Source: JAMXLO01 sp963791495
GTDB lineage: Bacteria; Pseudomonadota; Alphaproteobacteria; Acetobacterales; Acetobacteraceae
DNA length: 64,000 nucleotides
Assembly (NCBI GenBank): GCA_963791495.1
Contig: CAWBST010000015.1
Span: 124,001 to 188,000, forward strand
Reading direction: 5' to 3'
The notes under the pieces are model-generated. The model worked only from the letters and a program-made list of their open reading frames with translations. It was not told where the DNA came from and searched no databases. Within the stretch, counting starts at the first letter, position 1, and each line of letters opens with the position of its first letter. Of the stretch, positions 7,592 through 16,707 are shown one piece after another. The position numbers were made by a program, and so were the translations under genes.

Positions 7592-9079
7592 ATGACCGCC
7601 TATGACCGGCTCGCCGCACGCTTCGCGCGCATCGCGACGATCGGCGAAGCGTCCTCGGTGCTGAGCTGGGATGCCGCCACGATGATGCCGGCGGGCGGTG
7701 GCGCGGCACGCGGTGATCAGCTAGCCGTGCTGGCCGGCATGTCGCATTCGCTGCTGGTCGCGCCCGTCGTCGGCGAGGACCTCGCGGCAGCGGAAGCTTC
7801 GGCGCCGCATGATCCGTGGCGCGCCGCCAACCTGCGCCTCATGCGCCAAGCGTATATCCGCGCCACGGCGATGCCTCCAGACCTCGTCGAGGCACAGGCC
7901 CGCGCCAACTCTGCCTGCGAGAAGGTGTGGCGCGAGGCTCGCCGCCATTCCGACTTCGCCCAGGTACGGCCGCACCTTGAGGAGGTCGTGCGCCTGACGC
8001 GCGAGGCCGCGGCTGCGCTGGCGCCGGCGCTTGGTCTCGATCCCTATGACGCTCTGATGGACGGTTACCAGCACGGCATGCGCACGGCCGATGTCGCCAA
8101 GGTGTTCGCCGAGTATGAGACGTTCCTCCGCCGTGCGCTGCCGCAGGCCGAAGAGCGCCAAGCGCGCAATCCGCCGCCGCTGCGGCCCGTGGACCCGTTC
8201 CCTGTCGCGGTGCAGGAGGCGCTGTGCCGGCGCCTCTCCGAGCGTATGGGCCTGGAGTTCACCCACGCGCGGCTGGACCGTTCGGCGCACCCGTTCTCCG
8301 GCGGCACACCCGTGGATGTCCGCATCACCACACGCTACGACGAGACCGACTTCACCCAGGCGGTGCTCGCCGTGGTGCACGAGACCGGCCATGCGCTGTA
8401 CGAGCGCGGGCTACCCGCCGCCTGGGCGCGCCAACCGGTAGGCGAGGCGGCCGGCATGGCAGCCCATGAGAGCCAGTCGCTGATCGTGGAGATGCAGGCC
8501 TGCCGCTCGGATGCCTTCCTGACCTGGCTCGGGCCCGAGCTGTTGTCCGCATTCGGTGGCGATCCCGCGCCCTATCGACCGGACAACCTGGCGCGGCTGT
8601 GGCGGCGCGTTGAGCGCGGCTTCATCCGAGTTGACGCCGACGAGATGACCTATCCCGCGCATGTCATCCTGCGGTTCCGCCTGGAGCAGGCGCTGGTGGC
8701 CGGATCGTTGGCAGTCGCCGACCTGCCGGCCGCGTGGAATGATGGGTTCCACGCACTGCTCGGCATGGTGCCGCCGGATGACGCGCACGGCTGCCTGCAG
8801 GACATCCACTGGTACGACGGCGCGATCGGCTACTTCCCCAGCTACACGCTGGGCGCGATGGCGGCGGCGCAACTGATGGCCGCGGCGCGGCGCGAGGTCG
8901 CCAACCTGGATGCAGCACTGGGACGCGGCGATCTGTCTCCGCTGCTGGCCTGGCTGCGCGCGAAGGTTCATGGCCGGGGCAGCCTGTTCGAGTTCAACGA
9001 CCTGCTATCGGAGGCCACCGGCAAGCCACTCGATCCCGCCGACTTCGAAGCGCATCTGACGGCACGCTATCTGAACTGA
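7592..9079 (+). CDS. M32 family metallocarboxypeptidase
   Basis: Cytoplasmic zinc carboxypeptidase of the Taq/Pfu type, 495 aa, the normal length for the family. The zinc motif HETGHALYERGLP is near residue 265 and the third ligand region HESQSLIVEMQ follows about 30 residues later. The late segment DIHWYDGAIGYFPSYTLGAMAAAQL, typical of M32 enzymes, is intact. It removes C-terminal residues from peptides, Pro excluded in known members. The ATG follows the repeat directly, with no clear ribosome-binding site apart from GGGACC. It probably shares the transcript that starts at coxB. Confidence 0.95.
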   Translation: MTAYDRLAARFARIATIGEASSVLSWDAATMMPAGGGAARGDQLAVLAGMSHSLLVAPVVGEDLAAAEASAPHDPWRAANLRLMRQAYIRATAMPPDLVEAQARANSACEKVWREARRHSDFAQVRPHLEEVVRLTREAAAALAPALGLDPYDALMDGYQHGMRTADVAKVFAEYETFLRRALPQAEERQARNPPPLRPVDPFPVAVQEALCRRLSERMGLEFTHARLDRSAHPFSGGTPVDVRITTRYDETDFTQAVLAVVHETGHALYERGLPAAWARQPVGEAAGMAAHESQSLIVEMQACRSDAFLTWLGPELLSAFGGDPAPYRPDNLARLWRRVERGFIRVDADEMTYPAHVILRFRLEQALVAGSLAVADLPAAWNDGFHALLGMVPPDDAHGCLQDIHWYDGAIGYFPSYTLGAMAAAQLMAAARREVANLDAALGRGDLSPLLAWLRAKVHGRGSLFEFNDLLSEATGKPLDPADFEAHLTARYLN

Positions 9080-9089
9080 ACGAGCCATA

Positions 9090-9476
9090 ATGAACACCAT
9101 AGCTGCGTGCCTGCGCGCGTCACTCTGTGCCGTGCTTGCGGCCTGTGCTGCAACGCCACCAGCGCCTGCACCCACGCCACCGCCAAAGCCCGCAGCGACG
9201 GTCGATGGCGAGTATCGCGGCACGAGCACGCGGTTCCAGGCCGGCAGCCGCGCGTGCCCGCATCCTGGCTTGGTCACCATCGAGGTGAACGCCAACGCCT
9301 TCCAGTTCCGCTGGGATCCTCGAACGTGGGTCGATGCTACGATCGCGGCGGACGGCACGGTCACCGGCGGCGCGGAGAGCATCACGCTCGTGGGCCGGCT
9401 GACCGGGTCAAGGATCGAAGGCGACGTGACCAACGGCAACTGCGGACTGCACTTCACCGTGACCAAACGGTCGTAA
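9090..9476 (+). CDS. Small putative lipoprotein
   Basis: A 128-aa protein with a lipoprotein signal: hydrophobic ASLCAVLAAC with the lipobox LAAC at about residue 19, then a Pro/Ala-rich linker (TPPAPAPTPPPKPAAT). The mature domain is a short beta-rich segment with two cysteines (RACPHPGL and GNCGLHF) that may form a disulfide. It follows the carboxypeptidase by 10 nt. No family was recognised; exposure on the outer or inner membrane is inferred from the lipobox. Confidence 0.7.
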   Translation: MNTIAACLRASLCAVLAACAATPPAPAPTPPPKPAATVDGEYRGTSTRFQAGSRACPHPGLVTIEVNANAFQFRWDPRTWVDATIAADGTVTGGAESITLVGRLTGSRIEGDVTNGNCGLHFTVTKRS

Positions 9477-9486
9477 GCTGTCACGA

Positions 9487-9996
9487 ATGGCGAGACGAGT
9501 CGTCGTGGTGAACGACCGGATGCAGCAGGGATACCGCTACGAATGCGTCGCGCCGATCGGACGCAGCTTCGATCCGGAGTTCAGGCCGGAGCTTTCGCCA
9601 CGGGAGATGTTGCAGCTGGGCATCTTCTGCGGCAAGTATATGACCGATTCGCGCGATGAGTTTCCCGATAGCTGGTTCTCCTACGCCAGGCTTGCCGGCG
9701 GCCGGCGTGACTGTTCACTGAACTGCTTCGGCGTTGATGCCAGTCAGCCGCTCGCGGTCTGGCGCGCCAAGGGATGGCTGCATCCCGACGATCCGCGTGG
9801 CTGGTTCCAGTGGTATTGCCGCTACTACATGGGCCGGCGCATGCCTGAGGAAGACCGTCGGCAGATCAAGCGATGGAAGGCGATCCGACGGCACATCCGC
9901 CAGATAGAGCGCAACTGCCAACCGGGTGACCAGACGTGCCGTCGTCGCCAACGGCAGGCGCTGCTGCACTGGGCTTACGACAGCCGCAAGATCTGA
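9487..9996 (+). CDS. Conserved protein of unknown function (169 aa)
   Basis: A basic, aromatic-rich, presumably cytoplasmic protein. The blocks GIFCGKYMTDSRDEFPDSWF, ASQPLAVWRAKGW, DPRGWFQWYCRYYMGRR and RQALLHWAYDSRKI look strongly conserved. I recall similar blocks in plant, fungal and bacterial proteins that have no assigned function. There are seven cysteines, but no classic metal-binding pattern. It starts 10 nt after the lipoprotein gene and ends 41 nt before thrC. Confidence 0.75.
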   Translation: MARRVVVVNDRMQQGYRYECVAPIGRSFDPEFRPELSPREMLQLGIFCGKYMTDSRDEFPDSWFSYARLAGGRRDCSLNCFGVDASQPLAVWRAKGWLHPDDPRGWFQWYCRYYMGRRMPEEDRRQIKRWKAIRRHIRQIERNCQPGDQTCRRRQRQALLHWAYDSRKI

Positions 9997-10037
9997 CGGC
10001 ATTTCCCGCCGGCCACAACGCGCACTACTGTAGTCCT

Positions 10038-11438
10038 ATGCGCTACGTCTCCACCCGCGGCCAAGCGCCCATCCGCGACTTTGCTGGCGTGCTGCTGGCG
10101 GGCCTGGCCGAGGACGGCGGATTGTATGTGCCGGAGTCCTGGCCGCACTTCTCGCCCGCCGACTGGCGAGCGATGCGCGGCCTGCCGTATCACGCGCTTG
10201 CCGCACGGGTAATCCAGCCTTTCGTCGGCGACTCCATTCCCTCCACCACGCTCGCGACGTTGTGTCGCGACGCCTACGCCGGCTTCGGCCATCCGGCCGT
10301 CGTGCCGCTAATCCAACTCGACACCGGCCTGTTCGTACAGGAGCTGTTCCACGGCCCAACGCTCTCGTTCAAGGACATGGCGCTGCAGCTTCTCGGTCGC
10401 CTGTTCGAGCACGTGCTGGCGGCTCGCGATGCGCGTGTGACGATTGTCGGCGCCACGTCGGGTGATACGGGCTCGGCTGCAATCGAGGCATGTGCCGGCG
10501 GTGATCGCGTCGATATCGCCTTCCTTCACCCACATGATCGCATCAGTGACGTCCAGCGTCGCCAGATGACCACGGTGACAGCACCGAACGTCGCCAACAT
10601 CGCGATTGATGGCACGTTCGACGACTGCCAGGACTTGGTAAAGGCGATGTTCGCCGATGCGCCGTTCCGCCAGGAGATGCAGCTCTCGGCGATGAACTCG
10701 ATCAACTGGGCGCGCATCGCGGCACAGGTTCCTTACTACGTTGCCGCCGCGCTGGCGTTCGGCGCGCCCGACCGCGAAGTGGCGTTCAGTGTGCCGACCG
10801 GCAATTTCGGCAACATCCTCGCCGCCTGGGTGGCGCGGCGCATGGGTCTGCCCGTGGCGCGGCTGATCGCCGGTTCCAATCGCAACGACATCCTGACGCG
10901 GTTCCTCGCCACGAACGACATGTCTATCGCCGCGGTCGAGCCCAGTCTGTCGCCGAGCATGGACATCCAGGTCAGTTCCAACTTCGAGCGCCTGTTGTTC
11001 GAACTGCTGGAGCGCGATGCGGGGATCACGGCCGATGCGATGGCGACGTTCCGCCGCACCGGGAAGATGGCCGTGCCGGACGCGGCCTGGCATCGCTGCC
11101 GCACGGTATTGCATGGCTTCCGTCTGGACGACGAAGGCACCGAACAGGCGATCGCTCGACTGCACGAGACGTGCGGCTATCTCGCCGATCCACACACCGC
11201 GATCGGTGTTGCGGCCGCGGAGGCCAACCCTCCGGCGCACGGCGTGATGACCGTTGCGATGGCGACGGCGCATCCGGCGAAATTCCCGGACGCGATCGAA
11301 CGCGTCACCGGCATTCATCCGGCCCTGCCGCCGCGGCTGGCCGATCTGTTCGATCGGCCGGAGCAGTTCAGCGTGTTGCCGAATGACCTGGCCGCCGTTG
11401 AGACGCAGGTGCGCGCGCTGGCGCGGCGCAACGCATGA
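10038..11438 (+). CDS. thrC: Threonine synthase
   Basis: PLP-dependent enzyme converting O-phosphohomoserine to threonine, 466 aa. The N-terminus MRYVSTRGQAPIRDFAGVLL and the block AEDGGLYVPE are typical. The PLP lysine is Lys112 in GPTLSFKDMALQLL, and the phosphate-binding loop region is GATSGDTGSAAIEA. The start ATG 10038 was chosen from the family N-terminus; longer readings overlap the previous gene. Its stop overlaps the next gene by 4 nt (ATGA), so the downstream catabolic genes are translationally tied to it. Confidence 0.96.
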   Translation: MRYVSTRGQAPIRDFAGVLLAGLAEDGGLYVPESWPHFSPADWRAMRGLPYHALAARVIQPFVGDSIPSTTLATLCRDAYAGFGHPAVVPLIQLDTGLFVQELFHGPTLSFKDMALQLLGRLFEHVLAARDARVTIVGATSGDTGSAAIEACAGGDRVDIAFLHPHDRISDVQRRQMTTVTAPNVANIAIDGTFDDCQDLVKAMFADAPFRQEMQLSAMNSINWARIAAQVPYYVAAALAFGAPDREVAFSVPTGNFGNILAAWVARRMGLPVARLIAGSNRNDILTRFLATNDMSIAAVEPSLSPSMDIQVSSNFERLLFELLERDAGITADAMATFRRTGKMAVPDAAWHRCRTVLHGFRLDDEGTEQAIARLHETCGYLADPHTAIGVAAAEANPPAHGVMTVAMATAHPAKFPDAIERVTGIHPALPPRLADLFDRPEQFSVLPNDLAAVETQVRALARRNA

Positions 11439-12370
11439 AGGTCCTCGACGCCGCGCAGACCGCGGCGGCGCTGCCGTTCGAGCGGCTGATCCCAGCGTTG
11501 CGCGAGGCGTTCGTATCGGGAGCAGAGGTGCCGCTGCGCCATCGCCACGACATCGCGCAGCTCGACGGCACGACAGCTTCGCTGCTGCTGATGCCGGCCT
11601 GGCGTGAGAACGGTCTGCTCGGCGTCAAGGTCGTGTCGGTATTTCCTGGCAATGGCGCGCGCGGACTGCCGGCGGTGTCGGCCAGCTATCTGCTGTGCGA
11701 TGGCGCCACGGGCGAACATCTTGCGCTGATCGATGGTGCCGAGATCACCCGGCGCCGCACCGCCGCAGCATCCGCGCTCGCAGGGTCTTTTCTTGCCCGG
11801 GAGAATGCCGCGACCCTGCTGATCGTCGGGTCCGGCCATATCGGCGGACTGATGGCAGAGGCGTATCGTGCCGTACGACCAATAGAACGCGTGATGGTTT
11901 GGAACATCCGCCTGGCCGGTGCCGCGCGTCTTGCGGGGAGGCTCGCGGGCGAGGCGGTGACCGATCTGGCCGCGGCGGTACGGCAGGCCGATATAGTTTC
12001 GTGTGCAACTTTGTCGCATGAACCGTTGGTGCGGGGTGAATGGCTGCGGCCGGGCACGCATCTCGATCTGATCGGCGGCTTCACGCCAGTGATGCGCGAG
12101 GCAGACGACGAAGCGGTGCGGCGTTCGCGCGTATTCATCGACACTGACGCGGCGCTGGCCGAGGCAGGCGATCTGATCGAGCCGATCTCTCACGGCGTGC
12201 TGCGCCGCGAGGACATTGCCGGCACCCTGTTCTCGCTGTGCCGCGGCGAAACGCCCGGGCGGCGCGATGCGCATGAGATTACGCTGTTCAAGTCGGTGGG
12301 CAGTGCTCTGGAGGATCTGGCGGCGGCTGGGCTAGCCTACATGCAGGAGGGAACCGATGGGCAAGCTTGA
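11435..12370 (+). CDS. Ornithine cyclodeaminase / mu-crystallin family protein
   Basis: A 311-aa NAD(P)-binding protein. N-terminal sheet region with the family pattern GVKVVSVFPGN and the loop ALIDGAEITRRRTAAASALA, then a Rossmann domain with LLIVGSGHIGGLMAEAY, and the late motif HLDLIGGFTPVMREADDE. Family members include ornithine cyclodeaminase, alanine dehydrogenase and ketimine or pyrroline-carboxylate reductases, so the substrate cannot be stated. The start overlaps the thrC stop, and its 3' end overlaps the SDR gene by 14 nt. Confidence 0.88.
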   Translation: MKVLDAAQTAAALPFERLIPALREAFVSGAEVPLRHRHDIAQLDGTTASLLLMPAWRENGLLGVKVVSVFPGNGARGLPAVSASYLLCDGATGEHLALIDGAEITRRRTAAASALAGSFLARENAATLLIVGSGHIGGLMAEAYRAVRPIERVMVWNIRLAGAARLAGRLAGEAVTDLAAAVRQADIVSCATLSHEPLVRGEWLRPGTHLDLIGGFTPVMREADDEAVRRSRVFIDTDAALAEAGDLIEPISHGVLRREDIAGTLFSLCRGETPGRRDAHEITLFKSVGSALEDLAAAGLAYMQEGTDGQA

Positions 12371-13166
12371 CGGCAAGGTGGCGATCGTCACCGGCGCGGC
12401 ACGTGGGCTGGGCCGTGCCTATGCGCGGCGCATCGCAGGATTGGGTGCGAAGGTCGCGGTCACCGATCTGAACCTGAGGTCGTTCGAGGAGTTCGAAGCC
12501 GAAGCGGCGTCGATGACCGCCGACAGCACGGTGGCGGAGATCCAGGCAGGCGGCGGCAGCGCGATCGGTATCGAAGTGGACGTCTGCAATGAGACGGCGG
12601 TCACGGCGATGGTGCAGCGCGTGGTCGCCGAATGGGGACGGGTGGATGTGCTGGTCGCGAATGCAGGCGGCGGGCGCGGGCGGCCGGTGGATACCAGGGC
12701 GAGCACGCTGGATCCGGGGCTGCTGCATCTCGTCACCAGCATGAACCTGTTCGGCACGGTGTACTGCTGCAACGCCGTCGCACCGATCATGAAGCAGCAG
12801 CGGTCGGGCAAGATCGTCACGGTGAGTTCCGTCGCCGGTCTGTCGCCGTCGTCCGACGGCGGCTATGCGCACTACGGTGCGGCGAAGGCGGCGATCGCGC
12901 ATTACACCAGGTATCTCGCGCAGGATCTCGGGCCGTACGGCATCACCGCCAACTGCATCGCACCGGGCACCATCACGACCGGACGCATCGTGGCGACAGT
13001 GATGCCGGGCAGCGCCGACGCCAATCGCGATCGGACGGAGCGCGTCGCACTGCGACGACTCGGCACGGTGGATGACTGTGCCAAGGTGGTCGAGTTCCTG
13101 GTGACCGATCTCTCCGACTACGTGACCGGCGTGGTCATCCCCATCGATGGAGGGTTGTTGCGATGA
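12357..13166 (+). CDS. Short-chain dehydrogenase/reductase
   Basis: A 269-aa SDR with the cofactor motif TGAARGLGRAYA at about residue 12, the NAGGG motif near residue 90, and the catalytic YGAAK (YAHYGAAKAA) near residue 165 after a serine in VSSVAG. It probably oxidises or reduces a hydroxyacid or hydroxyacyl-CoA with NAD(P). AGGAGG lies just before the ATG. The gene overlaps the cyclodeaminase-like gene by 14 nt and the CoA-transferase gene by 4 nt, so it belongs to one translation unit. Confidence 0.9.
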   Translation: MGKLDGKVAIVTGAARGLGRAYARRIAGLGAKVAVTDLNLRSFEEFEAEAASMTADSTVAEIQAGGGSAIGIEVDVCNETAVTAMVQRVVAEWGRVDVLVANAGGGRGRPVDTRASTLDPGLLHLVTSMNLFGTVYCCNAVAPIMKQQRSGKIVTVSSVAGLSPSSDGGYAHYGAAKAAIAHYTRYLAQDLGPYGITANCIAPGTITTGRIVATVMPGSADANRDRTERVALRRLGTVDDCAKVVEFLVTDLSDYVTGVVIPIDGGLLR

Positions 13167-14311
13167 GCCTCAGTCTCGACGGCGTCCGCGTGCTTGAACT
13201 GGCGCGCTACCAGGCAGGTCCGCGCGGCGGGATGATCCTGTCCGATCTCGGAGCCGAGGTGATCAAGATCGAACGACTGGGCGGCGAGGAGACGCGCCGG
13301 CATGCGCCGATGGTGCGCGGGCAGAGTATCTATTTCACCGTGTACAACCGCGGCAAGAAGAGCCTCTGCCTCGACCTTCGCAATCCGCGCGGCAAGGAGA
13401 TTTTTTCCGCGCTGGTAAAGACAGCGGACATCGTGCTGGAGAACTTCAGGCCCGGCACGATGAAGGCCATGGGCTTCGAGTACGAGAAGCTGCGCGCGCT
13501 GAATTCCGGCATCATCCTGGTGTCGGTGTCGGGGTTCGGTCAGTACGGTCCCTACACAGACCGGCCTGCATTCGATCCACTCGGCCAGGCGATGAGTGGC
13601 CTAATGTCGCTAACCGGCAAGCCTGTGGGTCAGCCGCTTGGTACCGCGTCATCGGTGGTAGATCGCTACACAGCGCTGCACGCCACGATCGGTGCGCTGG
13701 CGGCACTGCGGCATCGCGACCGTACGGGAGAAGGACAGCTTGTCGATGTCTGCCTGCTCGATTCCGCGCTGACCATGGTGGAAATTCCGACCTCCTACTA
13801 TCTCGCCACCGGCGAGGAAGGCGGCGAAGGCGGCCGGCCGCCATATCGCGCCAAGGACGGCTACGTGGTGATCTCGGCCGCGGGCCGTGAGATGGCGGCA
13901 CGGCTGGTGCAACTGGTTTCAGGTGACACTTTCAGCGAAGGCGAACCGATCACCGCCGGCCAGGGCAGTGGCGATGTGCGCCAGGCGCTGGAAGCCTGGT
14001 GCGCCGCGCGGCCGGTGGAAACGATCTGCTCGGCGCTGATGAAGATCGGTGTACCGGTGGCGCCGGTGCGTACGATTCCCGAGGTCGCGAAGGACCCCCA
14101 TCTGTGGGAACGCGAGATGCTGGTGAAGATGGAGGATGCGGTCGCCGGCGAACTTTATGTTCCTGGCGTCACGGTGAAGATGTCGAAGACGCCGGGCCAC
14201 GCCGGACCGGTGCCGACCCCGGGACAGCACACCGACGAAATACTCGGGCGGCTGCTCGGCTATGATCGGGACACGCTCGGTGGGCTGCGGCAGGCCGGCG
14301 TGATCGCATGA
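13163..14311 (+). CDS. CaiB/BaiF family CoA-transferase
   Basis: Family III CoA-transferase, 382 aa. The N-terminal block VLELARYQAGPRGGMILSDLGAEVIKIE is diagnostic and the catalytic Asp region is FDPLGQAMSGLMSLTG. These enzymes move CoA between carboxylic acids. It is slightly shorter than typical members (390-410 aa) but has both ends. Overlaps of 4 nt on both sides place it in the middle of the thrC-linked operon; it probably activates an organic acid produced or used by its neighbours. Confidence 0.92.
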   Translation: MSLSLDGVRVLELARYQAGPRGGMILSDLGAEVIKIERLGGEETRRHAPMVRGQSIYFTVYNRGKKSLCLDLRNPRGKEIFSALVKTADIVLENFRPGTMKAMGFEYEKLRALNSGIILVSVSGFGQYGPYTDRPAFDPLGQAMSGLMSLTGKPVGQPLGTASSVVDRYTALHATIGALAALRHRDRTGEGQLVDVCLLDSALTMVEIPTSYYLATGEEGGEGGRPPYRAKDGYVVISAAGREMAARLVQLVSGDTFSEGEPITAGQGSGDVRQALEAWCAARPVETICSALMKIGVPVAPVRTIPEVAKDPHLWEREMLVKMEDAVAGELYVPGVTVKMSKTPGHAGPVPTPGQHTDEILGRLLGYDRDTLGGLRQAGVIA

Positions 14312-15399
14312 CGACGGTTGCGATCATCGGTGCGGGGATAGGCGGCGTCTATCTCGTTGCCGAGTTGGGACTGGCTGGCCATCGATTGCGGCTGCACGAT
14401 CTCGACGGCACGCGGCTTGCGGAGATCCGCGCGCATGGCGGCGTCGATGTGGAACCAGGTGGCCTCGCCGCGGTGGATTGTGCGACGACCGATCTCGCCA
14501 CCGCGGTCGATGGCGCGGAGGTCATCATCGTGGTGACCGGCGGCAATGCGCAGGCGACGGTGGCGCGATCGCTCGCGCCGTTGTTGCGCGATGGGCAGAT
14601 CATCCTGCTGATCCAGGGCAATACCGGCGGCTCGCTGATGGTGCGGCGCGCATTGGCTGCGGCGGGCTGTCGCGCCGACGTCGACGTCGCCGAGATGGAC
14701 AACTATCCGTTCTCGAACTGGCGGCTGTCGCCGACACGGATCCGTCCGATCGTGAAGAAGCGTTGGCTGCAGATCGCGTCGTTCCCGGGCAACCGCATCG
14801 CTTCGGTGTTTGCCCGCCTGGGACCCTTGTTCCCCCATGCGGTTGCGGCGCCGAGTGTGATCCATACCGGCTTCACCAACGCAAATGCGATGCTGCATGT
14901 GGCGAACTGCATCGGCAATGCCGGCAAGATCGATCGTGGCGAGAACTACAGGTTCTACGCCGAAGGCGTGACGCCGTCGGTGGCGCGGCTTTACCAGGCG
15001 ATCAACGCCGAACGCGTGGCCGTGGCTGCGGCATTCGGCGCTTCTGTACCGACGCTGGAGGACTGGTTCGATCGCGTCTATGGCGTGCGCGGCGCCGACC
15101 TGGTGGAGACCTGTCAGCTACTCACGACCAACAGCGACGGTCCGTATCAGGCGACGGGCACGCCAAAATCGTTCGACCACAAGTACATCACTGAGGACGT
15201 GCCGGTGGGACTGATCCCAATGAGTGCACTCGGCGCCGCCGCTGGCGTGCCGACACCGGCGATCGATGCGCTGATCACGCTGGTGCGCGCGATGACCGGC
15301 AAGGATTTTTCCCACGAAGCCCGGACGCTCGAACTAATGGGCCTTGGCGGAATGAGCGCGTCGCAGACCAGGCGCTTTGTAGACACGGGGGTTGCATAG
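14308..15399 (+). CDS. NAD(P)-dependent opine dehydrogenase family protein
   Basis: A 363-aa protein. The N-terminal Rossmann motif VAIIGAGIGGVYLVAELGLAGH is followed by an all-helical C-terminal domain of the octopine/nopaline dehydrogenase type, with the conserved block NANAMLHVANCIGNAG around residue 192, where the family carries its catalytic His. Such enzymes reductively couple an amino acid with a 2-oxoacid or run the reverse reaction. The neighbouring cyclodeaminase-like gene also belongs to an amine/ketimine family, so an N-substituted amino acid is a plausible substrate. That last point is inference. Confidence 0.82.
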   Translation: MTTVAIIGAGIGGVYLVAELGLAGHRLRLHDLDGTRLAEIRAHGGVDVEPGGLAAVDCATTDLATAVDGAEVIIVVTGGNAQATVARSLAPLLRDGQIILLIQGNTGGSLMVRRALAAAGCRADVDVAEMDNYPFSNWRLSPTRIRPIVKKRWLQIASFPGNRIASVFARLGPLFPHAVAAPSVIHTGFTNANAMLHVANCIGNAGKIDRGENYRFYAEGVTPSVARLYQAINAERVAVAAAFGASVPTLEDWFDRVYGVRGADLVETCQLLTTNSDGPYQATGTPKSFDHKYITEDVPVGLIPMSALGAAAGVPTPAIDALITLVRAMTGKDFSHEARTLELMGLGGMSASQTRRFVDTGVA

Positions 15400-16485
15400 A
15401 TGCTGTTCAGTTGTCTTCCATCGGATGCCCGCATTCCGGGTCGGTTTCCCGGTCCATCACATCCGCGCGGCAAGCACTTCACTGTCGATATCCACTGTCA
15501 CGTGCTGACCGAGGCAGCCGAGGCGATGTTCCGCGCCGCGGGTCAGGTGGAACGCCGGCCGCGTGACGTGTTCGCGAATGCGCGCACGCGCGAGGTGAAC
15601 AGGCAGCAGTCGGAACGGACGCGGGTGCAGTTCACCTCGGTGGAAAAGCGGCTCGCCGACATGGACCTGATGGGGATCGACATCCAGGCTCTCACGCCGG
15701 CACCGAACCAGACGTATTACGAAACGTCGCCCGATCTCGGCATCGCCACCGCGCGCGCGATCAACGACAATATCGCCGACATTGTCGGCCGCCATCCGGA
15801 TCGCTTCGTCGGCCTGGGAACGGTACCGTTTCAGGCGCCTGAGCTGGCGGTGGCCGAACTCGAGCGGCTGCACAGATCGCTCGGGCTGCGCGGCATCGAG
15901 ATCGCCACCAATGTCGCTGGTGAGGATCTTTCAGCCGACCGCTTCCGCCGGATCTTCGCCAAAGCCGAGGAGCTCGGGCTGACGATCTTCATGCACCCGA
16001 CCGGGTTCACCGAGGCGCGGCGTTTCGGCGATCATTACTTTACCAACGTGATCGGCAATCCGCTGGACACCACGGTGGCGGTGCATCACCTGATCTTCGG
16101 CGGCGTGCTGGAGGAATGCCCGAAACTGAAGCTGGTGCTTGCGCATGGCGGCGGATACCTGCCGGCCTATTCGGGCCGCATCGACCACGCTGCCAGCGCG
16201 CGTCCCGACTGCTGCGAGCAGATACGCGTGATGCCGACCGAATATCTGAAGCGGCTGTATTTCGACTCGCTGGTCTATACGCATCCGCAGTTGGAGTATC
16301 TGGTGCGGCAGTACGGTGCCGATCATGTGCTGGTGGGCACGGACTATCCAGCCGACATGGGCGAGATCGATCCGATCGGCTTCATCGAAGGCGCGTCATT
16401 GAGCGCCGAGGAACGCGCGGCGATCCTTGGGCTGAATGCGGCGCGACTGCTCGGGATCGCGGCGCCAGCAGTACAAAGAGTCTGA
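15400..16485 (+). CDS. Amidohydrolase, ACMSD-like (amidohydro_2)
   Basis: A 361-aa metal-dependent TIM-barrel protein with metal motif DIHCHV near residue 30, a FMHPTGF motif (metal His) near residue 198, LAHGGGYLPAYSGRIDHA near residue 247, and the catalytic Asp in VGTDYPADMGEIDP near residue 312. This is the pattern of 2-amino-3-carboxymuconate-6-semialdehyde decarboxylase and related decarboxylases or hydrolases. The first 25 residues before FTVDIHCH look like an extension; a later start cannot be excluded. Its ATG abuts the previous stop (TAGATG). It closes the thrC-linked operon. Confidence 0.88.
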   Translation: MLFSCLPSDARIPGRFPGPSHPRGKHFTVDIHCHVLTEAAEAMFRAAGQVERRPRDVFANARTREVNRQQSERTRVQFTSVEKRLADMDLMGIDIQALTPAPNQTYYETSPDLGIATARAINDNIADIVGRHPDRFVGLGTVPFQAPELAVAELERLHRSLGLRGIEIATNVAGEDLSADRFRRIFAKAEELGLTIFMHPTGFTEARRFGDHYFTNVIGNPLDTTVAVHHLIFGGVLEECPKLKLVLAHGGGYLPAYSGRIDHAASARPDCCEQIRVMPTEYLKRLYFDSLVYTHPQLEYLVRQYGADHVLVGTDYPADMGEIDPIGFIEGASLSAEERAAILGLNAARLLGIAAPAVQRV

Positions 16486-16491
16486 TCGATA

Positions 16492-16523
16492 GGCTGTCAT
16501 TGCGAGAACAGTGAAGCAATCTT
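16492..16523. repeat. Left part of a TGTCATTGCGAG-type repeat (L)
   Basis: Matches the left arm of the intact copy at 24423-24514 from GGCTGTCATTGCGAG through GAAGCAATCTT, with four mismatches, then diverges at 16524. It may mark the left junction of the first IS110 element. Confidence 0.6.
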
Positions 16524-16707
16524 GTCTTTCGCTTTTGCGCCATAGTGCCACTGTTGCCCGAGCTTGGCGAAGCTCGGGAGACGGCGGCGCTGCGACCGTA
16601 AGCAATCGTGGTGAGCATTTGTCCCGTGTGGAGCCAGGTTCCGGTGCCGCCTTTCATCCCACGCCCGTTGCCTGGGTTTTCGCCCGTAGGCGCAAGAGAG
16701 GGATAAG
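16524..16707 (+). ncRNA. Candidate bridge RNA region of IS110 copy A
   Basis: Noncoding left end before the recombinase, 184 nt. It contains a perfect hairpin CCCGAGCTT/AAGCTCGGG with loop GGCG (16557-16578) and an 8-mer AAGCAATC (16600-16607) that repeats the sequence at the presumed left junction (16514-16521). In IS110-group elements the left noncoding end encodes the bridge RNA, so this is the expected place. The RNA itself is inferred. Confidence 0.45.
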
